Assembly: GCA_016281015.1 (NCBI GenBank)
Contig: JAEEHS010000075.1
Coordinates: 1 to 58,581 of the forward strand
Direction: 5' to 3'
DNA: 58,581 bases
Source: Bacteroidales bacterium
Lineage (GTDB): Bacteria; Bacteroidota; Bacteroidia; Bacteroidales; UBA932
A program made the position numbers and the translations under genes. Shown one piece after another: positions 17,497-26,036 of this stretch. The notes below the pieces were generated by a model that saw only the letters and a list, made by a program, of their open reading frames with translations, was not told where the DNA came from and did not search any database. How positions within the stretch are numbered: the stretch's first letter is position 1; every line of letters starts with the position of its first letter.

Positions 17497-18537
17497 TCAA
17501 AACAGACTTCCGCCCTCATCCGGGCTATATTTCCGCTGATTCAGATACGCTTCCATCCCGAGATGCTGGTAAGCGAGTTCGGTCGCCACCCGTCCCCGCT
17601 GGGTCCGGACGAGAAAACCTTCCTTCAGCAGGAACGGCTCGTAGACTTCCTCCAGCGTTCCGCTGTCTTCGCTGATGGACGTCGCCAGGGTCCCGACTCC
17701 GACCGGACCGCCTTTGAAATTCATGATCAGCGTCTTGAGAATCTTGTGGTCGATGGAATCCAGCCCCCGCTTGTCAATCTTCAGTTTATTCAGGGCGAAA
17801 CGACTGATTTCCAAATCGATGCGTCCGTCCCCCACCACCTGGGCAAAGTCCCGCACGCGCTTGAGCAGGGCATTCGCGATACGGGGCGTTCCCCGGCTGC
17901 GGAGGGCGATTTCCAGGGCGGCATCGTCGTCTATTTCCACATTCAGGATGGCCGCGCTCCTCACCACGATCCGCCTGAGGTCCTCCGTATCATAGTATTC
18001 CAGCGCACAGTTGATTCCGAAGCGCTCCCTGAGCGGGGCCGTCAGCAGGCCGCTCCGCGTCGTCGCGCCGACGAGCGTGAAAGGATTCAGGGCGATCCTG
18101 ACGCTCCGCGCACCCGGCCCCTTGTCGATCATAATGTCGATGACATAGTCCTCCATGGCCGAATACAGGTACTCCTCCACTTCCGGAGAGAGCCGGTGGA
18201 TTTCATCGATAAACAGCACATCCCCCGTTTCCAGCGAGGTCAGAAGTCCCGCCAGGTCCCCGGGTTTGTCGAGCACCGGTCCGGACGTCACTTTCATATT
18301 CACCCCCATCTCGTTCGCGATGATGTGCGCGAGCGTCGTCTTTCCCAGACCCGGAGGCCCATGGAACAGCACATGGTCCAGGGCCTCGCCCCGCATCTTC
18401 GCGGCCTTTATATATATATGTAGATTGGAGACAATTTCCCGCTGTCCGGTAAAATCATCCAATTCCTGGGGGCGGATTATTCCGTCCAATTCATTATCTT
18501 TGCGGTCGGTTGTGCTGTGCGGGTCGAATTCACTCAT
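17497..18537 (-). CDS. ruvB: Holliday junction branch-migration ATPase RuvB
   Basis: Hexameric AAA+ motor working with RuvA. The 346 residues start [20 protein letters not shown] and carry Walker [20 protein letters not shown], Walker [11 protein letters not shown], sensor-1/arginine-finger region [19 protein letters not shown], and a C-terminal winged helix ([17 protein letters not shown]...[21 protein letters not shown]). It is divergent to mfd across an AT-rich 143-bp gap that is also the candidate origin segment. A TAnnTTTG box is 24 nt before its ATG. Confidence 0.96.
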   Translation of the reverse strand: MSEFDPHSTTDRKDNELDGIIRPQELDDFTGQREIVSNLHIYIKAAKMRGEALDHVLFHGPPGLGKTTLAHIIANEMGVNMKVTSGPVLDKPGDLAGLLTSLETGDVLFIDEIHRLSPEVEEYLYSAMEDYVIDIMIDKGPGARSVRIALNPFTLVGATTRSGLLTAPLRERFGINCALEYYDTEDLRRIVVRSAAILNVEIDDDAALEIALRSRGTPRIANALLKRVRDFAQVVGDGRIDLEISRFALNKLKIDKRGLDSIDHKILKTLIMNFKGGPVGVGTLATSISEDSGTLEEVYEPFLLKEGFLVRTQRGRVATELAYQHLGMEAYLNQRKYSPDEGGSLF

Positions 18538-18561
18538 AGGGGGTCCGATTCATTTCAAGTA

Positions 18562-18569
18562 CAAATATA
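18562..18569 (-). promoter_or_regulatory. Predicted -7 box (TATATTTG) for ruvB
   Basis: TAnnTTTG match on the minus strand, 24 nt before the ruvB ATG. Confidence 0.55.
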
Positions 18570-18680
18570 GTTTATTTATTTTTATTAATGATTGTTGTTG
18601 TTATCGCTGTGAATATGTTGATAAGTATCAGAAATAACTGATAATCATTAAATTATAACTTAAATAAACCCGTTAAAAAC

Positions 18681-21600
18681 TTGTTGGAAAAACAGCTGCG
18701 TATTGTGGAAAGAAAAATAGGCGCCGACTCCGGGTCGTTATCAACAGGCTTATCAACAAGCTTATCAACAGGTTTTCAACAGCAGAAGGAAACCTTCCTG
18801 AGCGGACTTTTCCTCTCCGCCCGGTGGATGTACCTGAGTGAATGGGCGAAGGAGGGAGTCCATATCGTCATTCTCCCCAGCAGGGAAGCGGCTGAATACT
18901 GCAGCGCCGACCTGTATCATCTGGTCGAAGGAGACTGTGTGTTTTTCCTGCCCGAGTCCGGAAAAAGTGTAGAGCGAAGCAACTACAAGTCTTCTCTCGG
19001 GGTCCAGCGTACCTGTGCCATCGGAAAACTGATGGAGGGAGCAGCGCAGCGCCTTTTCATCGTCACCTATCCCGGCGCACTGGAGGAAAAGATTCCCGCC
19101 GCCGCCGAAATCCGGGATGCCCTTCTGACCATCCACACTGGCGACCACCTGCCTTTCGAGCAGCTCAAAGAAAAACTCTTCGGGGAAGGGTTTGAGCGGG
19201 TCGACTTCGTTTCAGCGCCCGGCCAGTTCGCCATCCGCGGTTCGGTCATTGACATTTTTTCCTATTCTCGGGAGCATCCTTATCGCGTCTCTTTCTTCGG
19301 CAACGAAGTGGACCGGATCAATACCTTCGACTGCAATACCCAACTGTCCATTGAAAAGATGGAAACGGCTGATATTTATCCGGATATCGTCGCCGGCGAG
19401 GCGGGAGAAGTCAGTATTGTCAGTATTTTTCCAAAAGATGCGACCCTCTGGCTGGATTCCTCCGACATGTATAAGGAAAAGGAGTTTTTCTCCGAGTTGG
19501 AGCCTTTCCGCCGGGTCCATCTGGAACCGCCCCTCGGCCGGGATGTGGAGACGACTGCGTTCCATATCGCTCCCCAGCCTGTTTTCAACAAGAACTTCGA
19601 CCTGCTGATTTCCGACATCCGCAGCCGGATGGAAAGCGGTTATAAAGTACTGATTTACGGCGAGAAAGAGTCCCAGCTCGAGCGGCTCCGCTCCATTATG
19701 CTCCAGGAAGAGCACGCCGTCCTACCGGAATTTGTCAAGGGAAAGAACCTCCATCAGGGATTCATTGACCATGACCGGAAGGTCTGCCATTATACGGACC
19801 ATGAGATTTTCGACCGCTTCCACCGGGTCCGCCTCCGCCGCAGCGTCGAAAAATCCGAGCAGCTGACCCTCAACGACCTTTCCGCCTTCCATATGGGCGA
19901 TTACATTGTCCATATCGACCATGGGGTCGGCATCTTCGGCGGCCTGGTGAAGATGACCGACGACAAAGGGCGGGTCCATGAAGTCGTCAAACTGATGTAT
20001 TCCGGCGGCGATGTGGTCTTTGTTTCGGTCCATTCCCTCCATAAAATCAGTCGTTTCCGTTCCAAGGAAGGCGAAGCGCCGCGCATCAATAAACTGGGGT
20101 CCAAGACCTGGACCACCATGAAGCAGAGCGCTAAGTCCAAAGTCAAGGACATTGCCAAGGAGCTGATCCAACTCTATGCGAAACGGCGCGCTTCGAAGGG
20201 TTTTGCCTTCTCGGCGGACACCTATCTCCAGGAAGAGTTGGAATCCTCCTTCATGTACGAGGATACTCCGGACCAGGAAAAAGCCAACAAGGCTGTCAAG
20301 CAGGATATGGAGGACGACTGCCCGATGGACCGCCTGATTTGCGGCGACGTCGGTTTCGGAAAGACGGAAATCGCCGTCAGGGCGGCCTTCAAGGCCGTTG
20401 CCGATTCCAAGCAGGTGGCCGTCCTGGTGCCGACCACCATCCTGGCCCTCCAGCATTTCGAGACTTTCAAGGCCCGTCTCAAGGGACTTCCCTGTACGGT
20501 GGACTATGTCAGCCGGCTCCGCAGCGCCCGGGAAATCACCGATATCAAAAAACGGCTCTCCGCCGGCGGCATCGACATTCTGATCGGAACCCATAAGGTC
20601 CTGGGTTCGAACTTTGCCTTCAAGGACCTGGGCCTCCTGATTATCGACGAAGAGCAGAAATTCGGCGTCACGGCCAAGGAGAAACTCCGGCAGATGAAAG
20701 CCACCGTGGATACCCTGACCCTCACGGCCACCCCGATTCCGCGTACCCTGCAGTTTTCGCTCCTGGGTGCCCGTGACCTGTCCATCATCAATACCCCGCC
20801 GCCGAACCGCATCCCCATCCAGACGGAAATCATCCTCTTCGACGAAGACGAAATCAAGAGTATCTGCAATTACGAACTCAACCGCGGCGGCCAGATTTTC
20901 TTCCTGCACAACAAAGTGGAGCAACTCCCCTCCATCGAAGACATCCTCCATCGCCTCGTACCCGATATGAAAATCTGCGTGGCACATGGGCAGATGGAGC
21001 CGAAACAACTGGAAAACAAGATGTTGGAATTCATGCGCGGGGACTACGACATGCTCCTTTGCACGACCATCATCGAAAACGGCCTGGACATTCCGAACGC
21101 CAATACCATCCTGATCAACCAGGCCCAGAACATCGGCCTGAGCGACCTCCATCAACTCCGCGGCCGGGTCGGACGCTCCAACCGGAAGGCTTTCTGTTAC
21201 CTGATCGTCCCGCCGCTGATTTCCATCACCGACGATGCCCGTCGCCGCCTCAAGGCCATTGAAGAGTTCTCCGACCTCGGGAGCGGCTTCAACATCGCCA
21301 TGCAGGATCTCGACATCCGCGGCGCCGGCAACCTGCTCGGTGCCGAACAAAGCGGTTTCATCTCCGACATGGGCTTCGAGACCTACCAGAAAATTCTCGC
21401 CGAAGCCATGGAAGAACTGGGGGTGGAAACCGGCCTTTCCACCGCACAGGCGCGGGAAGCCTATGTGGAAGACTGTTCCATCGAAACCGACCAGCCGGCC
21501 TTTATTCCGGACGATTATATCGACGTAACTGCCGAAAAGATCCGTATTTACAAGCAGCTGGACGCCTTGACGGAAGAAAAGGAAATCGACCGGATCGGGA

Positions 21601-21914
21601 AGCAGCTTGAGGACCGCTTCGGGGCGCTTCCCCTTCAGGTGAAGAACCTCCTCTCGGTAGTGAAAATCCGAAATCTCGGATCCCGGACCGGTTTCGAAAA
21701 AATCATCATCAAAAATGGGATGCAGATCATGTTCTTCGTGTCCAATCCCATGTCGGGCTATTACCAGTCCAAACAGTTCGAGAAGGTACTGGACCAGGTC
21801 AACAAACAGTCCACGCTGTATAAATTCAACCAGGACGGCGGCCGCCTCAGAACGGTATCCCGGGGGGTGGATTCTCTCGATAAAGCCCTCGACGTTTTGA
21901 AAAGACTGCAATAA
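18681..21914 (+). CDS. mfd: Transcription-repair coupling factor Mfd
   Basis: SF2 translocase that removes stalled RNA polymerase and recruits UvrA. The 1077 residues include the UvrB-like N-terminal region (TFLSGLFLSARWMYL; SVIDIFSYSREHPYRVSFFG), the RNA-polymerase-interaction region (MGDYIVHIDHGVGIFGGL), Walker A GDVGFGKTEIAVRAAFKA (around residue 555), the IDEEQKFGV motif, TLTATPIPRTLQFS, and QLRGRVGRS. The proposed start is TTG at 18681; the first in-frame ATG lies inside the conserved domain, so a non-ATG start is needed. Residues about 19-32 (LSTGLSTSLSTG) are encoded by the triple TTATCAACA repeat. It heads a rightward run with coaX. Confidence 0.93.
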   Translation: MLEKQLRIVERKIGADSGSLSTGLSTSLSTGFQQQKETFLSGLFLSARWMYLSEWAKEGVHIVILPSREAAEYCSADLYHLVEGDCVFFLPESGKSVERSNYKSSLGVQRTCAIGKLMEGAAQRLFIVTYPGALEEKIPAAAEIRDALLTIHTGDHLPFEQLKEKLFGEGFERVDFVSAPGQFAIRGSVIDIFSYSREHPYRVSFFGNEVDRINTFDCNTQLSIEKMETADIYPDIVAGEAGEVSIVSIFPKDATLWLDSSDMYKEKEFFSELEPFRRVHLEPPLGRDVETTAFHIAPQPVFNKNFDLLISDIRSRMESGYKVLIYGEKESQLERLRSIMLQEEHAVLPEFVKGKNLHQGFIDHDRKVCHYTDHEIFDRFHRVRLRRSVEKSEQLTLNDLSAFHMGDYIVHIDHGVGIFGGLVKMTDDKGRVHEVVKLMYSGGDVVFVSVHSLHKISRFRSKEGEAPRINKLGSKTWTTMKQSAKSKVKDIAKELIQLYAKRRASKGFAFSADTYLQEELESSFMYEDTPDQEKANKAVKQDMEDDCPMDRLICGDVGFGKTEIAVRAAFKAVADSKQVAVLVPTTILALQHFETFKARLKGLPCTVDYVSRLRSAREITDIKKRLSAGGIDILIGTHKVLGSNFAFKDLGLLIIDEEQKFGVTAKEKLRQMKATVDTLTLTATPIPRTLQFSLLGARDLSIINTPPPNRIPIQTEIILFDEDEIKSICNYELNRGGQIFFLHNKVEQLPSIEDILHRLVPDMKICVAHGQMEPKQLENKMLEFMRGDYDMLLCTTIIENGLDIPNANTILINQAQNIGLSDLHQLRGRVGRSNRKAFCYLIVPPLISITDDARRRLKAIEEFSDLGSGFNIAMQDLDIRGAGNLLGAEQSGFISDMGFETYQKILAEAMEELGVETGLSTAQAREAYVEDCSIETDQPAFIPDDYIDVTAEKIRIYKQLDALTEEKEIDRIGKQLEDRFGALPLQVKNLLSVVKIRNLGSRTGFEKIIIKNGMQIMFFVSNPMSGYYQSKQFEKVLDQVNKQSTLYKFNQDGGRLRTVSRGVDSLDKALDVLKRLQ
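18738..18781 (+). repeat. Four tandem TTATCAACA-like nonamers inside the mfd 5' end
   Basis: Three exact TTATCAACA copies at 12-bp spacing followed by TTTTCAACA at 11 bp. The period is near one helical turn and the unit encodes Leu-Ser-Thr-Gly/Ser repeats. It is either a DnaA-binding array or a short minisatellite. Confidence 0.7.
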
Positions 21915-21918
21915 TTGT

Positions 21919-21926
21919 TAATTTTG
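21919..21926 (+). promoter_or_regulatory. Predicted -7 box (TAATTTTG) for coaX
   Basis: TAnnTTTG match ending 6 nt before the preferred coaX ATG at 21933. It predicts a leaderless or near-leaderless mRNA. Confidence 0.5.
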
Positions 21927-21932
21927 CGGGCT

Positions 21933-22661
21933 ATGGCTTCTTTGCTGATAGAAATAGGTAACACCGCCCTCAAGGCCGCCTGGGCAGAAGGCATCACCCT
22001 CGGCAAGACTTTCCGTTACCAGGGAGAGAAGATGATGGAGTTCATCCTCTCGCTCCTGAAAAAGGAAAAACCGGAAGTGATGGTCCTTTCTTCGGTCCAT
22101 GTCCTGCCGCAGGCGGACATCCAGCTGCTGGAAAAAGAGTGCGGCCGCCTGGTCGTGCTGGACAAGGACCATGGCTCCCTGCTCGTGAGCCGTTCCCTGC
22201 CGGAATACCTGTCGCCGGACCGCGCCGCGTCCATCCTGGCCGCCCGCTACCTGTTCAAAGGCAAGGGCTGTACCCTCGTGGATTTCGGAACGACCCTGAC
22301 CATCGATTTCATCGACGCGGACGGAATGTACCGGGGCGGCAACATTTCACTGGGCTGCCGGACCCGTTTCAAAGCCCTCAACCGCTATTCCCGGGCCCTG
22401 CCGCTGATCAATACCCCGGCTGATGCTCCGCTTGTGGGTCTTTCAGAGACCGCTTCCATCGAAGCGGGCGTGGTATCTGGCATCCAATTTGAAATAGAGC
22501 GCTACCTGGACCTTCATCCGGACAATATCGCCGTTTTTACCGGCGGCGATGCGAATTATTTTGCAAAAAGGATGAAAAGTTCCATCTTTGTAATTTCCAA
22601 TCTCGTCATGATGGGATTGGCTTTAATGGCAGAAGAATATGGCCGGAAGAATGAGAAATAG
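21933..22661 (+). CDS. coaX: Type III pantothenate kinase
   Basis: First step of coenzyme A synthesis (ATP plus pantothenate). With the start at 21933 it has 242 residues, the normal length. Phosphate-binding motif LLIEIGNTALKAAW is at the N-terminus; the substrate region is SPDRAASILAARYLF, and VDFGTTLTIDFID plus YRGGNISLGCRTRFKAL match the CoaX fold of the ASKHA kinases. The family's first Asp (DxGNT) is Glu here (IEIGNT). The in-frame ATG at 21915 lies inside the promoter region and is less likely. The end overlaps the next gene. Confidence 0.92.
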   Translation: MASLLIEIGNTALKAAWAEGITLGKTFRYQGEKMMEFILSLLKKEKPEVMVLSSVHVLPQADIQLLEKECGRLVVLDKDHGSLLVSRSLPEYLSPDRAASILAARYLFKGKGCTLVDFGTTLTIDFIDADGMYRGGNISLGCRTRFKALNRYSRALPLINTPADAPLVGLSETASIEAGVVSGIQFEIERYLDLHPDNIAVFTGGDANYFAKRMKSSIFVISNLVMMGLALMAEEYGRKNEK

Positions 22662-23940
22662 ACTGATGGTGACGCTTTCCGCACTGGGGCTCTGCCTCGG
22701 CGCGGCGGCCCAGACGGACGGTACCTACAGCGGGTACTCGCCCTATTCGGTCTATGGTATCGGCAATCTCCATCATAACGGTGCCGCCTGGCAGGCCCAG
22801 ATGGGCGGAGTCGGCGTCGCATCGCGTACCAACCGCTACATCAACATCCAGAATCCGGCTTCCGTAACGGCCCGGGATACCCTCTCGTTCATGGCGGATA
22901 TCGGCCTGAACGGCCGTTTCTCCTTCTTTTCGGACGGGGTTTCCCGCAGCGTCACTTCGGTCGTGAACATCGACAATTTCGTCCTTTCGTTCCCGATGTG
23001 GCGCAATACGGCCTTCATGGCCGGCATCAAGCCCTACAGTGACATGGGCTACAAGGTGTCCTATTCCGAATCCGGGGACAGCAGCACCGGCACGAGGACC
23101 TTCTCCTCCTCCGGAAACGGCGGCGTGTACGAGGTTTTCGCCGGAGCGGGCATCACCCTGTGGAACCGCCTTTCGCTCGGTGCCCAGTACTGCCTGTATT
23201 TCGGCGGCATGAACAAATCCGCCTCCCTGACGTTCGAGGATCCGAGTTTCCACAGCATGTCGGCCGGCGACTCCCTGCAGGTAAAGGGTCATACCGCCAA
23301 ATTCGGTCTCCAGTACGAGCAGCCCCTTTCGGCGAAACGGTCCCTGGTCGTGGGTGCTACCTATAAACTGGCCACACCGATGCTGGGTACGGCCGTGGAT
23401 TTCAGTTACAAGAACAGCATGCGGGCCAGCCGCAACGAAAAAACGCTCGGAAAGGATATTGCCGTGCGTTTCGGCAGCGAACTCGGCGCCGGTATCAGCT
23501 TCCGCGAGGCGGACCGCCTGAGCGTGGAAGTGGACTATACCTTGAAGGACTGGCGCAGCAGCGGTCTGGATGCGGTCAGAGGATTTTCCAATAGCAGCGC
23601 ATCCGCCGATTTCAGCGCCTCCATGGGCCACGGCGTATCGGCCGGATTTGAATTTACCCCCGCCCGGAACGACATCCGTTATTTCTTTCGCCGCTGCACC
23701 TACCGCGCCGGCGTCTATTACGAGCAGTCCTACTACCGGGTAGGCGGCAAGAGCATCGATGCCGCCGGGCTGACGCTCGGCATGACCCTGCCTGTTTTCC
23801 GGGGATACAACGGTCTCTCGCTGGGCTTGGAGGCTGGACAGCGGGGCTTCGGCCCAGGAGTCGTGAGGGAGCGTTATTTCGGCTTTAACATCGGTTTCAA
23901 TGTCTTTGACATCTGGTTCCAGAAACCACGGTATGAATAG
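22639..23940 (+). CDS. Putative outer-membrane beta-barrel protein (FadL/OMPP1-like)
   Basis: Signal peptide up to GAAAQ, then a body with a high content of alternating hydrophobic and aromatic residues typical of a barrel, starting YSPYSVYGIGNLHHNGAAWQAQMGGVG and NRYINIQNPASVTA. The latter resembles the N-terminal hatch of FadL/OMPP1-like proteins of Bacteroidota (the NPAS motif). At 433 residues it fits a 14-strand barrel. The substrate is unknown. It overlaps the end of coaX by 23 bp; the second Met at 22651 gives a shorter overlap and an equally good signal peptide. It leads an envelope gene run with the TPR gene, lptC and ppiD. Confidence 0.75.
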   Translation: MAGRMRNRLMVTLSALGLCLGAAAQTDGTYSGYSPYSVYGIGNLHHNGAAWQAQMGGVGVASRTNRYINIQNPASVTARDTLSFMADIGLNGRFSFFSDGVSRSVTSVVNIDNFVLSFPMWRNTAFMAGIKPYSDMGYKVSYSESGDSSTGTRTFSSSGNGGVYEVFAGAGITLWNRLSLGAQYCLYFGGMNKSASLTFEDPSFHSMSAGDSLQVKGHTAKFGLQYEQPLSAKRSLVVGATYKLATPMLGTAVDFSYKNSMRASRNEKTLGKDIAVRFGSELGAGISFREADRLSVEVDYTLKDWRSSGLDAVRGFSNSSASADFSASMGHGVSAGFEFTPARNDIRYFFRRCTYRAGVYYEQSYYRVGGKSIDAAGLTLGMTLPVFRGYNGLSLGLEAGQRGFGPGVVRERYFGFNIGFNVFDIWFQKPRYE

Positions 23941-23983
23941 TTTGGAACGGTAATTGTATTTTGAATCATAAAATGCTAACGAT

Positions 23984-25330
23984 ATGAAAAGAAGTTTGAT
24001 TGTGTTGTTCTCTGCTTTTGCAGCGCTGACTTTCTCCGCGGCCGCCTATGCGCAGGAGAATCCTGAGTGCATCACCTACATGTCCTACTATCAGGAGTAC
24101 TACAAGCAGAAGAATTTCAAGGATGCCTTCCCGAACTGGAGAAAGGCTTTCAACCTGTGCCCGCCGAACTACCGTCAGAATCTCTATATCCAGGGTTCTG
24201 CCCTGGTGCGTGACGCCATTTCCCGCAACCGCAAGGATCCTGAGGTGGTGAAAGGCCTGCTGGACACCCTCCTGCTCCTGCAGGACCGTCGTCTGCAGTA
24301 CTATCCGACGGCGACCAAGACCATCAACGGCGTGAAGACCAAGGTGGACACCAAGCCCGAGATTCTCAACAACAAGGGCAACTATATGATCAACTACATT
24401 TCCTATCGGGAAAACGGATCGAAGTACCTGTTCGAGAACCTGTCGCCGATCGTCGCCGAACTGGGTTCCCTGACACAGCCGAGTATCCTGGTGAACCTGC
24501 TGGATGCGTCCATCGACCTCTACCGCAAGGGTGAACTCCAGGCGGATGACGTGATCGCGACCTATGAGACCGTCGCCGCCGCCATCGGCGGAAGCGACCT
24601 CGAGGTGGAAGACAACAAGGTGGCCAAGGCGAACATCGATATCAAGTTCGCGGACAGCAAGGTGGCTTCCTGCGACAACCTGATTGCGATTTTCACCCCG
24701 CGCTTCGAAGCGGATCCGGAGAATATCGCCGTGGTGTCGAACATTGTGCGATTGATGAACAATGCGGATGACTGCGCCGGCAACGACCTCTATTACAAGG
24801 CCGTCACCCAGCTCTACAAGCTGAACCCGAGCGCCGGTGCCGCTTATGGGCTGTACAAGCTGAACGCCGCCAAGGGGAATGTGGCCGATGCGACCCGCTA
24901 CCTCGAAGAGGCGATTGCCTCCGACGAGTCCGACGCCGCGACGGATGCCCAGTACTACTATGAACTGGCCCGCTTCAACTATGCGAACGGCCTGAGGGGC
25001 AAGGCCTATGACGCCGCCCGCAAGGCTGTGGACATGGACTACGGCTATGCCGGCAAGGCCTACCTGATCCTCGGTGGTCTCTGGGCTTCGGCTTCCTGCT
25101 CCGGCGATGTGGAGAAATACGCCCGCTACTGGGTGGCCACGGACTACTACAACAAGGCCAAGGCCGCGGATGCGACTCTCTCCGACGACGCCAATGCGTC
25201 CATCAACAATGTCGCCCGCTACTATCCGCCGGCATCCGAAATCTTCATGTATGACCTCGGCCCCGGCCAGAGCTACACGGTTTCCTGCGGTGGTATGACC
25301 GCAACGACGACGGTCCGCGTGTCGAGGTAG
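23984..25330 (+). CDS. Periplasmic tetratricopeptide-repeat protein
   Basis: Signal peptide MKRSLIVLFSAFAALTFSAAAYAQ, then TPR-like helical pairs: YYQEYYKQKNFKDAFPNWRKAFNLCP near the N-terminus, and AAYGLYKLNAAKGNVADATRYLEEAI and YYELARFNYANGLRGKAYDAARKAV in the C-terminal third. At 448 residues it is probably a periplasmic scaffold; a partner cannot be named. Its stop overlaps the lptC GTG start by one base (TAGTG), which implies tight coupling with LPS-transport biogenesis. Confidence 0.8.
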   Translation: MKRSLIVLFSAFAALTFSAAAYAQENPECITYMSYYQEYYKQKNFKDAFPNWRKAFNLCPPNYRQNLYIQGSALVRDAISRNRKDPEVVKGLLDTLLLLQDRRLQYYPTATKTINGVKTKVDTKPEILNNKGNYMINYISYRENGSKYLFENLSPIVAELGSLTQPSILVNLLDASIDLYRKGELQADDVIATYETVAAAIGGSDLEVEDNKVAKANIDIKFADSKVASCDNLIAIFTPRFEADPENIAVVSNIVRLMNNADDCAGNDLYYKAVTQLYKLNPSAGAAYGLYKLNAAKGNVADATRYLEEAIASDESDAATDAQYYYELARFNYANGLRGKAYDAARKAVDMDYGYAGKAYLILGGLWASASCSGDVEKYARYWVATDYYNKAKAADATLSDDANASINNVARYYPPASEIFMYDLGPGQSYTVSCGGMTATTTVRVSR

Positions 25331-25959
25331 TGCTGAGAGGCAGGAAATATCTCCAGACGATGGCAAGCGCGTTTGCGCTTGCCCTTGTCGTATTTTCTTG
25401 CAAGAGCAACCTCAAGGAGGCGGAGCACCTGGACCTGGACAACATTCCCCTGCAGCAGGTGGACGGTATGTTCTTTGTCCAAACGGAAAACGGTAAATTG
25501 AAAATGCGGGTTGAGGCACCTGTGATGCAGGTTTTCGAAAAGGATACGCTCTCATACGACCTCTTCCCGAAGGGCCTGGAAGTCTATGCCTACGCGGAGG
25601 ACGGCTCCCTGGAGACGACCATCACCTCCAACGAGGCCCGGCACGACAAAATCGCCAGGACCGGGGCGGAAAAATGGTCCGCCTACGGGAATGTCGTCAT
25701 CAAGAACATCATCAAAAACGAGACGATGGAGACCGATACCATCTACTGGGACCAGAAGGCCAAGGAGATTTGGACCGACTGCTACATCAAGATGTATTCG
25801 CCCTCCGGTTTCATGCAGGGATACGGGATGCGTTCGGACGAAATGGCCCGTAATTCCATCATCCTGCGTCCCTTCGACAGTTACGGTTTTGTGGAGCAGG
25901 ATACGACGAAGGTGGTCATCGATACCGTCAATTTTATAGGGCCTCTGTTAAAAAAATAG
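25330..25959 (+). CDS. lptC: LptC-like LPS export protein (lipoprotein form)
   Basis: Part of the Lpt bridge that carries lipopolysaccharide from the inner to the outer membrane. The 209 residues show a short hydrophobic N-terminus, a possible lipobox (VFSC near residue 23), and the beta-jellyroll pattern of LptC: VDGMFFVQTENGKLKMRVEAPVMQVFEKDTLSYDLFPKGLEVYAY, then TITSNEARHDK, WSAYGNVVIKNI and WTDCYIKMYSPSGFMQGYGM. The start is a GTG at 25330 overlapping the previous stop; an ATG 10 codons later (25360) is an alternative. Neither lptA nor lptB is in the window. Confidence 0.85.
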   Translation: MLRGRKYLQTMASAFALALVVFSCKSNLKEAEHLDLDNIPLQQVDGMFFVQTENGKLKMRVEAPVMQVFEKDTLSYDLFPKGLEVYAYAEDGSLETTITSNEARHDKIARTGAEKWSAYGNVVIKNIIKNETMETDTIYWDQKAKEIWTDCYIKMYSPSGFMQGYGMRSDEMARNSIILRPFDSYGFVEQDTTKVVIDTVNFIGPLLKK

Positions 25960-25981
25960 TGATAAATCGGAAGAAAATCAC

Positions 25982-25989
25982 TATCTTCG
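25982..25989 (+). promoter_or_regulatory. Weak -7-like box (TATCTTCG) before the PpiD-like gene
   Basis: One mismatch to TAnnTTTG, 47 nt before the ATG at 26037. Confidence 0.35.
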
Positions 25990-26036
25990 CACCCTTGACT
26001 GAATTTTAAAGGAAAAACTAAAAATAAATCATAACA

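Larger units (their letters stand above)
18538..18790. other. Candidate origin segment: AT-rich gap plus DnaA-box-like nonamer cluster
   Basis: The 143-bp ruvB-mfd gap is strikingly AT-rich against its GC-rich surroundings. It and the first 35 codons of mfd hold TTATCAACA at 18738-18746, 18750-18758 and 18762-18770, TTTTCAACA at 18773-18781, the reverse form TGTTGATAA at 18616-18624, and TGTGGAAAG at 18704-18712. These differ by one base from DnaA boxes of the TTWTnCACA type. Gene orientation flips exactly here. Two parS-like sites lie 14-16 kb to the left. No dnaA gene is in the window, so the origin assignment remains a hypothesis. Confidence 0.5.

Noticed and set aside
19722..21911. A 729-codon open frame opposite mfd
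   Set aside because: Antisense to the Mfd helicase motifs; no independent evidence.
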